The translations under genes and the position numbers were made by a program. Below are positions 1 to 11,482 of a stretch of DNA of 29,899 nt, piece after piece (position 1 is the first letter of the stretch; each line of letters begins with the position of its first letter). The notes below the pieces were generated by a model. That model did not search any database, was not told the DNA's origin, and worked only from the letters and a program-made list of their open reading frames with translations. This DNA comes from JBBRWV01 sp038248985. Lineage in GTDB: Bacteria; Planctomycetota; Phycisphaerae; WQYP01. The DNA is taken from assembly GCA_038248985.1 (NCBI GenBank), contig JBBRWV010000030.1, forward strand, positions 1 through 29,899, written 5' to 3'.

Positions 1-170
1 ACGCGGCGGGTGTGTGTGAGCGGGCAGGGGAGACCGACGTTCGCCTTGTCGGGCGTTTTTCCGGCGCCTGGGGGGGGGGGCGGGGCGGGGTTCCCCAACG
101 GGGAGCGTGTGCGCGGAGGGGCGGCGCAGTAGGTGGGGCCAGCGAATAATAGTGCGGGTGGATGAATTAT
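1..170. other. Non-coding flank downstream of der, with G-run
   Basis: I see no supportable gene here. The stretch lies 3' of der, which ends at 171 on the minus strand. It holds an uninterrupted run of 11 G at 70-80, followed by two more G4 tracts at 82-85 and 87-90. A small inverted repeat at 92-104 (TCCCC, loop AAC, GGGGA) has no T-run after it on the minus strand, so it is not a convincing terminator for der. Confidence 0.5.
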
Positions 171-1691
171 TTAGCGGGTTTTTTTGCCGCGGCGGACGCG
201 GTCTTTGCTGTGACTGCCTTTGTAGCGGCCTTTCTTGGCGGGCGGTTTGGGACGCCGGGCGACGGTCTTGGGAGCGCGTTTTTCCTTGGCTTTGTCGGCC
301 GCGCGTTTGGCCACGGTATTGCGACGCGGCGCTTTTTCCTTCTGGCCCACGCGGTCTTCGGCCTTGGCGAACGAACGATGATGGGAGCGGACGGCGAGCT
401 TGACGGGCACTTCGGAGAAGGGGAGGCGTTCGCGCAACTGGCGGATGAAGAAACGGCGATATTCTTCGGTGATGAGGTCGGGATCGTTGACGAAGAGGAC
501 GAGGGTGGGGGGCTTGGTGCCGATCTGCGTGGCGTAGTAGACTTTGACTTTTTTGGCGGTGGGGCTGGAAGGGCCGCGGAGAAGGAGAATTTCTTCGACG
601 GCCTTGTTGAGTTGGCTGGTGGGGAGGCGCGTGCCGGCCTGTTCATACATGACCTGGGCGAGCTTCACGAGGTTGCCGATGTTCACTTCGTTTTTGGCGG
701 AGATGAAGGCGATGGGAGCGTAGTCGAGACGGGGAAGGATTTTGCCGATGTAATTTTCGTATTTTTCAGCATCGGTTTTTTCCGAGACGAGATCCCACTT
801 GTTGATGACGACGACGCAGGGGCGGAATTCTTCGGCGATGTAGCGGCCGAGTTTTTGGTCGACATCGCCCATGTCGACAGTAGCGTCGATCATCATGAAG
901 ACGACATCGGCGCGACGGATGGAACGCTGGGCGCGGTGAAAGGCGTAGAATTCGAGATCGTCCCGGGTGATCTTGGCTTTCTTGCGGACGCCGGCGGTGT
1001 CGATGACCATGAAGGTGTGGCCGTCACGTTCGAAGCGGACGTCGACGGAATCGCGCGTGGTGCCGGGAACTTCCGAGACGATGACGCGTTGGCCGCCGCC
1101 GGCGAGGGTGTTGACGAGGGTGGATTTACCGGCGTTGCGTTTGCCGACGATGGCGATTTTCATTTCGGGGGTGGCTTGTTCAGTGGCGGCGGAGAAATCG
1201 AGACGTTTGAGGATGGCGGCGAGAAGGCGATCTTTGCCCTGGCGGGTGGTGCTGGAAACGGGGATGGCGTCGCCGAAGCCGAGGGAGAAAAAGTCGGCGG
1301 TTTGCAGGGCGAGCTTTTCGCCGTCGGCCTTGTTGGCGACCATGGGCACCTGCTTATTTTTGGTGCGGAGGTACTCGGCGACGGTGCGATCGAGCGGGAC
1401 CATGGCGGCCTTGACGTCGATCACGAAGAGGATGAGTTGGGCTTCATCGACGGCGATGTCGATCTGGCGTTCGATGTCATCGGTGAGGTTGTCGCGGTCG
1501 ATGACGCCGTAGCCGCCGGTGTCGGTGAGTTCGAAGGTGAGATCATTGTGGGTGACGGGCGTGGAGATGCGGTCACGGGTGACGCCTTCGGTGGGATCGA
1601 CGATGGAGATGAGGCGACCGGCGAGGAAGTTAAGCAGGCTGGACTTGCCGACGTTGGGTCGGCCGACGATGGCGACGATGGGAAGGGACAT
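171..1691 (-). CDS. der: Ribosome biogenesis GTPase Der (EngA)
   Basis: This is a double-GTPase of 506 aa that acts in late assembly of the 50S ribosomal subunit in the cytoplasm. The first G domain has the P-loop GRPNVGKS at residues 10-17, then DTGG and NKAD. The second has GKRNAGKS as P-loop, DTAG, NKWD and a SAK-like G5 motif. The C-terminal KH-like domain follows (EEYRRFFIRQLRERLPF region), and then a strongly basic Lys/Arg-rich tail of about 60 residues that presumably contacts rRNA. The open frame extends 13 codons further upstream, but family members begin right before the first P-loop, so I chose the ATG at 1691. It lies downstream of secA on the same strand with a 110-bp gap that contains a hairpin. 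The second P-loop has Ala where Val is usual, a conservative change. Confidence 0.96.
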   Translation of the reverse strand: MSLPIVAIVGRPNVGKSSLLNFLAGRLISIVDPTEGVTRDRISTPVTHNDLTFELTDTGGYGVIDRDNLTDDIERQIDIAVDEAQLILFVIDVKAAMVPLDRTVAEYLRTKNKQVPMVANKADGEKLALQTADFFSLGFGDAIPVSSTTRQGKDRLLAAILKRLDFSAATEQATPEMKIAIVGKRNAGKSTLVNTLAGGGQRVIVSEVPGTTRDSVDVRFERDGHTFMVIDTAGVRKKAKITRDDLEFYAFHRAQRSIRRADVVFMMIDATVDMGDVDQKLGRYIAEEFRPCVVVINKWDLVSEKTDAEKYENYIGKILPRLDYAPIAFISAKNEVNIGNLVKLAQVMYEQAGTRLPTSQLNKAVEEILLLRGPSSPTAKKVKVYYATQIGTKPPTLVLFVNDPDLITEEYRRFFIRQLRERLPFSEVPVKLAVRSHHRSFAKAEDRVGQKEKAPRRNTVAKRAADKAKEKRAPKTVARRPKPPAKKGRYKGSHSKDRVRRGKKTR

Positions 1692-1711
1692 AAATGGCTC
1701 AAAGCGAGAGA

Positions 1712-1761
1712 CGCGAAAAGGGGAAAACATTCACGCGTATTGTAGTGCAATACGCGTGAAT
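1712..1761 (-). terminator. Hairpin with T-rich tail between secA and der
   Basis: A perfect inverted repeat has arms ATTCACGCGTATTG at 1729-1742 and its complement at 1748-1761, with the 5-nt loop TAGTG. Read on the minus strand, the direction of secA, it is followed by GTTTTCCCCTTTT. It looks like an intrinsic terminator or attenuator after secA. The interrupted T-run means it may be leaky, allowing some read-through into der 20 bp further on. An operator role cannot be excluded because the repeat is a near-perfect palindrome. Confidence 0.6.
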
Positions 1762-1801
1762 TAACGATGGACGCGGAGGATAGGGGCGATTCGTTGGTGA
1801 A

Positions 1802-5521
<3,720 letters not shown>

Positions 5522-5655
5522 GGGAAGATCCTTTCAGGGCGCTGGCCACGAAAAATGACGTAGCCGCGGGATTGAATTATTGGAAAGGTGAGAACGGCAA
5601 ACCGACGATCCAGTCGACGGTGCATGTGGAACGCACATGATTCACGAGTGTTTGC

Positions 5656-6141
5656 TCAGGCGTGCGCGGGGGGAGGCAGGTGGGTGTGCAGGCAGAGGAA
5701 TTGGCACTGGCGCGGCTGCGGAGCGATTGCTGCGGCGTAGCCAAGACAGGTGGGAAGAACGACCAGTTCAAAGCGGCACAGTTCCAGCGGGGCCAAAAAG
5801 GCCAGCGGCGTAAAGGCGTGATCGCTGGAACGCAGATCGAACGCGAAAAAGCGACAGAGCATTTCCACGGTGGCGAGAACGTGCAGTTGTCGCGGCGTGA
5901 AAGCTGCTGTGGAAAAGCCGATGGTCTTTTGCGCAACCGGCGTGACGAAATGTGCAGCCGCTAGAGGTTCATGGGGGACATCGCCCGTGATGCGAACGAT
6001 GGAACGGGGAGCGTGTGGTGCCTGTGCGGACACGGGTTGCGCGACGAAGAGGGCCAGCGCGCACGAAAGTGCCGCGAGCGTCGCAGGCATGTGCCAGGCG
6101 CGCTGACGGAGTTGAAACAGTTGTCCGCGGGGGTGCTTCAC
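5656..6141 (-). CDS. Small predicted secreted protein of unknown function
   Basis: A 161-aa frame that I do not recognise. It begins with GTG at 6141, preceded by GAGGA about ten bases upstream. An internal ATG at residue 18 would give a shorter form. The N-terminus looks like a signal peptide: basic n-region with several Arg, a hydrophobic stretch (TLAALSCALALFVA) and a likely cleavage site near VSAQA at about residue 40. The mature part has no motif I can name. It is hydrophobic, with several Cys in the C-terminal third (around LELCRF, VLPTCLG, QCQFLC) and His-rich ends. It lies upstream of secA on the same strand with a 134-bp gap and is divergent from trpS. It could be a chance open frame in GC-rich DNA; the signal peptide and ribosome site argue for a real gene. 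Confidence 0.45.
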   Translation of the reverse strand: MKHPRGQLFQLRQRAWHMPATLAALSCALALFVAQPVSAQAPHAPRSIVRITGDVPHEPLAAAHFVTPVAQKTIGFSTAAFTPRQLHVLATVEMLCRFFAFDLRSSDHAFTPLAFLAPLELCRFELVVLPTCLGYAAAIAPQPRQCQFLCLHTHLPPPAHA

Positions 6142-6282
6142 GGGTTCGATTTCCTCATTCGCTATGCATCAGAATCGGTTTTTTAGGTGTGAAAGTCAAG
6201 GTGCTGAACATTATAGGCGCTGGTCCGGCATGGGTTCGGCAGGTCCGATTTCGTGCGCGGCGACGGCCGCTTGGTGAATCTC

Positions 6283-6311
6283 GCGACAGCGATTGGGCCG
6301 CTCCGTATAAT
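6283..6311 (+). promoter_or_regulatory. Sigma70-type promoter of trpS
   Basis: A perfect -10 box TATAAT at 6306-6311 is preceded, after exactly 17 bases, by GCGACA at 6283-6288, which keeps four of six consensus -35 bases. The expected transcription start near 6318 leaves a leader of about 40 nt before the GTG of trpS. I see no T-box or leader peptide with tandem Trp codons in that leader. Confidence 0.65.
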
Positions 6312-6355
6312 GTGCGGCTTGCTGATTTTGCAGGTTCTCAAACCGAGGAAATTCT

Positions 6356-7450
6356 GTGTCCAAGCCGCGGATATTGACGGGTGATACGCCGACCGGGCGC
6401 ATGCATTTGGGCCATTGGGTGGGGTCGCTGGAAAACCGGGTGGCGTTGCAGCGGGAGTATGAATGCTATTTCATCATCGCCAACGTCCATGCGTTTACGA
6501 ACCCCGCCCGCGCGGAGAACCCCGCGGATATCCGGCAAAGCGTGTTCGATATCACGCTGGATTACCTGGCCGCGGGAATTGACCCGATCGTGTCGACGAT
6601 CTTCGTGCAGAGCGAAATACCCGCCATCGCGGAGCTGACGTTTCTGCTGGCGATGCTGATTCCGTTCTCGCGCGTAATGAAAAATCCCACCATTAAGGAT
6701 GAGATTCGCGACAAGGGACTGGGGGATGATTATCCCTTTGGTTTCCCGATGTACGCCGTGGGGCAGTGTGCCGACATTCTGGCTTTTCGGCCGGAGCTGG
6801 TGCCCGTGGGTGAGGATCAATTGCCGCATCTCGAATTGTGCTGCTACGTGGCGCGGCGTTTCGACCAGCAATACTGCGGCGTAAATTCGCACACGAAAGA
6901 CAAAGACTATGTGACGGCCGGCGGTGTGTTTCCGGTGATCCAGCCGAAACTGGGGCGTGTGAAGCGCCTGGTGGGCCTGGGCGGGCCGAGCGCGGAGACG
7001 GGGCAATTGCTCAAGATGAGCAAGTCGTTCAACAACGCCATTTTGCTCAGCGATGAACCCGACGTGGTGAAGAAAAAAGTGATGGGAATGTATACCGATC
7101 CGAACCGTAAAAAAGCGACGGACCCGGGCGAAACCGATCCGGCGAAGAATCCGCTCTGGGCCTTCCACGAGACTTTCAATCCGGATGTGGAATGGGTGCG
7201 GCAGACGCAGGAGAAATATCGCGCCGGTCAGATCGGCGACGTCGACTGCAAACGCAAACTCATCGAAGTGCTGGTGGCTTTGATCGAACCGATGCGGCAG
7301 CGGCGGCTGGAATTGGAAAAAGACCCCGGCTACGTGCTGAAGGTTTTGCGCGATGGAACCGCGCGGGCGAATGCTGCGGCCGAAGAGACGCTGTATCTGG
7401 CCAAGAAAGCGATGAAGCAGGATTACTTCCCGCGCACGCTGGCGCTCTAG
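6356..7450 (+). CDS. trpS: Tryptophan--tRNA ligase
   Basis: This 364-aa class I aminoacyl-tRNA synthetase charges tRNA-Trp with tryptophan using ATP in the cytoplasm. The N-terminus reads into TGDTPTGRMHLGHWVG, where HLGH is the HIGH signature (about residues 17-20). The second class I signature is KMSKS, in LLKMSKSFNNAI near residue 220. The length fits the bacterial TrpS family. The start is GTG at 6356, supported by GAGGAAA five bases upstream; no ATG lies near the expected N-terminus. The gene stands alone behind its own promoter and is convergent with the oxidoreductase gene, with 39 bp between the two stop codons. A short ATCTC/GAGAT hairpin in that gap lacks a T-run. Confidence 0.95.
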   Translation: MSKPRILTGDTPTGRMHLGHWVGSLENRVALQREYECYFIIANVHAFTNPARAENPADIRQSVFDITLDYLAAGIDPIVSTIFVQSEIPAIAELTFLLAMLIPFSRVMKNPTIKDEIRDKGLGDDYPFGFPMYAVGQCADILAFRPELVPVGEDQLPHLELCCYVARRFDQQYCGVNSHTKDKDYVTAGGVFPVIQPKLGRVKRLVGLGGPSAETGQLLKMSKSFNNAILLSDEPDVVKKKVMGMYTDPNRKKATDPGETDPAKNPLWAFHETFNPDVEWVRQTQEKYRAGQIGDVDCKRKLIEVLVALIEPMRQRRLELEKDPGYVLKVLRDGTARANAAAEETLYLAKKAMKQDYFPRTLAL

Positions 7451-7489
7451 CCACTGATCTCACCCGAGATTGCGCTTAAGTACGGTCCC

Positions 7490-8500
7490 TCAGGCCGCAT
7501 TCACCGCCAGCAACACCTTGCCCATCGGTCCTGCGGCCAGCTTATCAAAAGCGGCCGGAAGATGCTCAAACGCATGAACGCTGTCAACCAGCGGGCGAGC
7601 AGAGTTCCTGTTCAGCAACTGCAGAACCGCCGTCCACGCCTGCTGCGTCTCGGTGATCGTGTATGTGCCGATGGCCACGCCGCCGATTCTCAGACGTCGA
7701 AAGAAAAGCGCTGCGGTATTGAAGCTGGGCACCGGGCCCGCCAGCCGCCCGACGACCGAGACGCGGCCGTTCATGCTCAGGGTGTCCAGAAGCTCGGTAA
7801 AAAGCGCCCCGCCAATATTTTCAATGACCAGATCAACCTTGCGTTGCGTCGCATCCAGATAGTCTTTGCTATGCCGGCGCCACTGGCTGTCTGCGGGATC
7901 GAGGACCAGATCGGCGCCGAGCGCATAAAGCCGGCTCCGTTTTTCTTCGCTGCGCGAAAGCGCGATGACCGTGTAGCCCAGTGCCTTGGCGAGTTGCACC
8001 GAGGCCACACCGACGCCCCCCGAAGCACCCGTGATCAGCACCACCGGCGGTGCCGCGGCTGAACTCGATGGAATCTCGCCCCATTGCGTGAGCGCCTGAT
8101 AGGCCGTGATGTAGACGAGCGGCGCGCCCGCAGCCTCCTGATCGGACCATCCCGGCGGTACCACGGTCAAAGAGGCGACGGGAATCGCGGTCTTTTCGGC
8201 GAAGGTGCCCCATGTGCTCACCCCCACATCGGTGCGCAGCAGCAATCGCTTGTCACCGATTTTCACGCCCCTGACATTTTCACCAACTGCCGAAACAATG
8301 CCCACCCCATCGCGCCCGAGAATGTGCGGAAATGTCGGCCGCGCCGGATACAAGCCTTCGGAGAGATAGCGATCGGCCGGATTGAGCCCGGCATAGAGGA
8401 TGTCAAGCAAAACTTCGCCCGGCTTGGGCAGGGGGGCGACAACTTCGCGCATGCGCAAGGCGGAGAGTCCGGAGAGCGAGTCGATGGTCCAGGCTTTCAT
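7490..8500 (-). CDS. Zinc-independent MDR-family NAD(P)H oxidoreductase
   Basis: A 336-aa member of the medium-chain dehydrogenase/reductase superfamily, closest in layout to quinone oxidoreductase/enoyl reductase-like proteins. Residues ~25-115 form the GroES-like substrate domain (GEVLLDILYAGLNPADRYL, GRDGVGIV). Residues ~150-280 form the Rossmann domain with the nucleotide-binding turn GASGGVG at 158-164. The catalytic and structural zinc ligands of true alcohol dehydrogenases are absent, so it is probably a zinc-free reductase. Substrate unknown. The ATG at 8500 is preceded by AAAGGGA; the frame remains open 26 codons further up, but the family N-terminus (MKAWTI) starts here. It has its own candidate promoter and is divergent from the OPT-like gene. 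Confidence 0.85.
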   Translation of the reverse strand: MKAWTIDSLSGLSALRMREVVAPLPKPGEVLLDILYAGLNPADRYLSEGLYPARPTFPHILGRDGVGIVSAVGENVRGVKIGDKRLLLRTDVGVSTWGTFAEKTAIPVASLTVVPPGWSDQEAAGAPLVYITAYQALTQWGEIPSSSAAAPPVVLITGASGGVGVASVQLAKALGYTVIALSRSEEKRSRLYALGADLVLDPADSQWRRHSKDYLDATQRKVDLVIENIGGALFTELLDTLSMNGRVSVVGRLAGPVPSFNTAALFFRRLRIGGVAIGTYTITETQQAWTAVLQLLNRNSARPLVDSVHAFEHLPAAFDKLAAGPMGKVLLAVNAA

Positions 8501-8549
8501 GCGGATCCCTTTTTGGTACAGTTTGGCTCGAAATATTCTAGGCGCGGCC

Positions 8550-8578
8550 ATAATAGATTGAAAAATGGATAGGCGCAA
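8550..8578 (-). promoter_or_regulatory. Candidate promoter of the MDR oxidoreductase
   Basis: Read on the minus strand, TTGCGC (8578-8573) and TATTAT (8555-8550) are separated by 17 bases. The -10 box matches five of six consensus bases, the -35 box only three. The start point would fall near 8543, giving a leader of about 43 nt to the ATG at 8500. The rest of the 299-bp gap to 8799 is AT-richer than its surroundings. I see no clear promoter for the plus-strand transporter in it. Confidence 0.45.
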
Positions 8579-8799
8579 GGAGAAGAATGTTTTCCAAGTT
8601 TGCGACCTGCGCGACTTTCATATTTCCCCGCCGATCTGCAATAAAAATACAACCTTATCCATTACACTACTAGAGCCCCTCGATTCATTGTAATATGTCG
8701 GCCTTGGCGCTACCGGAATCGCTACGTCGGCGAATACTACACGCATTAAGGACCGGCCTGAATCAGGAATGCAGTTGAAACGGGATACTTGAACTCACG

Positions 8800-10830
8800 A
8801 TGACAACCGAAGCAAAAAATGATGCCGCTCCTCCAACGACGACGGTACTCGATCTCGAGCTTGAGCCCTATCGTGATGGATTCTCGCGGCGCGCTGTCAT
8901 TGGTGCTTTCTTCCTCGCGGCCGTCATGGTTCCCGCAGCCATCTACTTGTCGCTCATGCTCGGCAGTGGTTTGGGGGCGGCGGCTGATTGGGTCACGGTC
9001 ATCCTCTTTCTCGAATTGGCGCGGCGGTCCTTTCAAAAACTGACTCGGCAGGAAATCATGGTGCTGCTGCACGTGGCCAGCTCCGTAGGTACGGGCGTTG
9101 GTACCGCGGGCCTGGCGGGCGGCGTGTTTGGCCAATTGGTCTGGAACTCCTACCTGCGAAATTCGAACGTCACGGAGCCATTCGGCCTCCACACCATGCT
9201 GCCCGATTGGGTCGCGCCCAGCGGCGGCGGACGGTCCCTCTGGGACACGGCTTGGCTTCCGGCCATCGGCGTGCTGGTGATTTCCCACATCCTCGGTCAA
9301 ACCCAAAAATTTGTCTGCGGCTATCTCGCTTTCCGCATCACTTCCGATCTTGAACGACTACCCTTTCCAATGGCCCCCTTGTACGCACAGGGCGCCATGG
9401 CTCTGGCAGAGCATTCCGGCAGGACGGAAAGCTGGCGTTGGAATGCGTTTTCGCTCGGTGCCGGAATCGGCGCCGCCTTTGCCGTTCTCTCCACGCTGGT
9501 GCCTTCGGTGACCGGTACGCTGCTGGCCCAACCGCTTTTCCTCCTGCCCAATCCGTGGTGGGATATCTCCCCGTTCTTTCGCGATGTGTTGGGCATGAAC
9601 GCGACGGCCGTGGTGATTACGGCCGATCTGGGGGCCGTGCTCGTGGGGATGATCATCCCCTGGCGCGTGCTGGTTGGATCGGTGGTGGGCACCGTTTTCT
9701 TTCAGTTGATTTTGAATCCTTACGTGCTGTATCCCATGGGGGTCCTCAAGCACTGGCAGCCGGGCTTCAACCCCGCGCAAACGGCCCTCAACAATTCACT
9801 CGATTTTTACCTGTCATTGACGATTGGCTGTGCCGTCGCCGTGGCCATTGCGGGTCTGGCCTCGCTGGCGTGGGGGCTCCATAAAAAGCGGTTGAAGCAT
9901 CGCGCCGTGACTGTCGCCGTCGAAGACGGCACCGATGCCGCGACCGTCGCCATGGGCTCGCCCGTGGTGCACCCGCCCGAAGGCCGTGGCGATTTTCCCA
10001 TCTGGCTCATGATCGCCATCTTCATTCTGACCTCCTTCGGTTACGTCGCCCTGTGCCACTGGCTCGTTCCCGATTTCCCCGTCTGGATGTTCTTCGCATT
10101 TGCCTTCCTCTTCACCCCGCTCATGACCTACATTCACGCCCGCATGGTCGGCATCACCGGCACGTTCGTCGGCCTGCCCATGGTGCGCGAAGGCACCTTC
10201 TTCATGTCCGGCTATGAAAAACCCGACGTCTGGTTCGCCCCCATTCCGCTGCATGATTACGGTGGCATGGCCCAGTTCTTCCGCCAGATGGAACTTACCC
10301 GCACCAAGTTCACCAGCATGTTGAAGGCCGAACTCCTGATCCTCCCCATCATGATGGTTGCCAGTTTCCTGTTCTGGTCCTACATCTGGTCGCTTGACCC
10401 CATCCCTTCGGAAAAATATCCGCCCGTGCAGGTATTCTGGCCCGTTCAAGCAAAAATGGCCGCCCTATGGTCCACCGCGCAAAGCTCCGGCTCCACCTTC
10501 CTGACCGACGCGATCAAGTGGCCCATCATCGGCCTCTTCATGGCGGTCACCCTGATGCTCCTCGGCGTGTTCGGCGCGCTGGGGCTTTCGGTGGAGTTTA
10601 TCTACGGGGGAATCGCCGGCGCCAACATGGGCATCGTGCATGTGATATTCCCCGCCCTGATCGGTGCGATCCTGTCACGCTTTGTGTTCAGCCGCAAGTT
10701 TGGCGCGAAACAATGGAAGAGTTACGTGCCGGTGATCCTCGCCGGTTTTGCCTGCGGCGCGGGGTTAGTCGGTATGCTGGGCATGGCGATTGTCTTCCTG
10801 CAACGCTCCGTCAGTTCACTGCCTTATTGA
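8800..10830 (+). CDS. OPT-like (oligopeptide transporter superfamily) membrane protein
   Basis: A 676-aa polytopic membrane protein with about 12 to 16 hydrophobic segments and a soluble, acidic N-terminal ~30 residues. The family assignment rests on overall layout and on stretches such as FLELARRSFQKLTRQEI (about 70-86), GGVFGQLVWNSYLRNS (about 107-122) and the region from HARMVGITG to FWPVQAKMAALW (about 446-560). These resemble the large planctomycete proteins annotated as OPT-family or domain-of-unknown-function transporters. OPT proteins import peptides or metal chelates by proton coupling; the substrate here is unknown. A hydrophilic loop with charged residues lies at about 365-395. The ATG at 8800 has only a weak ribosome site. 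The stop is 10 bp from the next gene, so the three plus-strand genes look like an operon. Confidence 0.72.
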   Translation: MTTEAKNDAAPPTTTVLDLELEPYRDGFSRRAVIGAFFLAAVMVPAAIYLSLMLGSGLGAAADWVTVILFLELARRSFQKLTRQEIMVLLHVASSVGTGVGTAGLAGGVFGQLVWNSYLRNSNVTEPFGLHTMLPDWVAPSGGGRSLWDTAWLPAIGVLVISHILGQTQKFVCGYLAFRITSDLERLPFPMAPLYAQGAMALAEHSGRTESWRWNAFSLGAGIGAAFAVLSTLVPSVTGTLLAQPLFLLPNPWWDISPFFRDVLGMNATAVVITADLGAVLVGMIIPWRVLVGSVVGTVFFQLILNPYVLYPMGVLKHWQPGFNPAQTALNNSLDFYLSLTIGCAVAVAIAGLASLAWGLHKKRLKHRAVTVAVEDGTDAATVAMGSPVVHPPEGRGDFPIWLMIAIFILTSFGYVALCHWLVPDFPVWMFFAFAFLFTPLMTYIHARMVGITGTFVGLPMVREGTFFMSGYEKPDVWFAPIPLHDYGGMAQFFRQMELTRTKFTSMLKAELLILPIMMVASFLFWSYIWSLDPIPSEKYPPVQVFWPVQAKMAALWSTAQSSGSTFLTDAIKWPIIGLFMAVTLMLLGVFGALGLSVEFIYGGIAGANMGIVHVIFPALIGAILSRFVFSRKFGAKQWKSYVPVILAGFACGAGLVGMLGMAIVFLQRSVSSLPY

Positions 10831-10840
10831 GCCAACGCGT

Positions 10841-11458
10841 ATGAGAACCGATAAGAAAATTGACCGCATCAAGCCCATCGGCTGGCGCACCGTCTTGTGG
10901 ATGAGCTACAACGGCGTACGCCATCGCGCCGGTCGCTCCTTCCTCACCTTCCTCTCCATCGTGATGGCCGTGGCCTTCCTCGGCTACGTGCTCATCGCCG
11001 ACGCCATCAGCGTTCAAATGAAGGTCGTGGTGGGGGGGGAACCCGGTGCCGACGGCCCCCCGCTGATGTGGGTGGTGGTCATATCGCTCGGCGTGTGCGT
11101 GTGCGGCATCGCCAACGCCATGCTGATGTCCGTGACGGAACGATTCCGCGAAATTGCCACGCTCAAATGCCTCGGCGCTCTGAATTCCGTCGTGCTGCAG
11201 GTCTACCTTCTCGAGGCCCTCGGCCAGGGATTGCTCGGCGCTTTCTTCGGCACCCTGTTTGGAATCCTCCTCGCCTGCATCATCGGCTGGATTTCCTTCG
11301 GCTCCGACCTCGGCCTCGGATTGCCCTGGCTGCCCCTTCTCAAAACCACCGGATGGTGCCTGCTTACCGGCATCGTCCTCTCCGTGCTGGGCGCTCTTTA
11401 CCCCACCGCCCTGGCCGCCAAAATGGCACCGATTGACGCCATGCGCGCGAAATTTTAA
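10841..11458 (+). CDS. Minimal FtsX/MacB-type ABC transporter permease
   Basis: A 205-aa permease with four predicted membrane segments at about 33-53, 75-95, 118-150 and 168-190. After the second segment comes MSVTERFREIATLKCLGA (96-113), the coupling-helix region typical of FtsX-like domains, and the end (MAPIDAMRAKF) is also typical. MacB and LolC/E carry a periplasmic domain of 150 residues or more between segments 1 and 2. Here only about 22 residues separate them, so that domain is missing. The open frame runs 17 codons upstream, but the ATG at 10841 follows the stop of the transporter by 10 bp and gives the expected basic N-terminus. Its partner ATPase starts 24 bp downstream. Function probably mechanotransmission or regulation; substrate unknown. 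Confidence 0.85.
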   Translation: MRTDKKIDRIKPIGWRTVLWMSYNGVRHRAGRSFLTFLSIVMAVAFLGYVLIADAISVQMKVVVGGEPGADGPPLMWVVVISLGVCVCGIANAMLMSVTERFREIATLKCLGALNSVVLQVYLLEALGQGLLGAFFGTLFGILLACIIGWISFGSDLGLGLPWLPLLKTTGWCLLTGIVLSVLGALYPTALAAKMAPIDAMRAKF

Positions 11459-11482
11459 GCAGGTTTCTAAGGACTGGTTTCC

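Noticed and set aside
8630..8660. AT-rich stretch considered as a dif-like recombination site near the skew switch
   Set aside because: The arms do not match the XerC/XerD pattern well enough; a genome-wide comparison would be needed.
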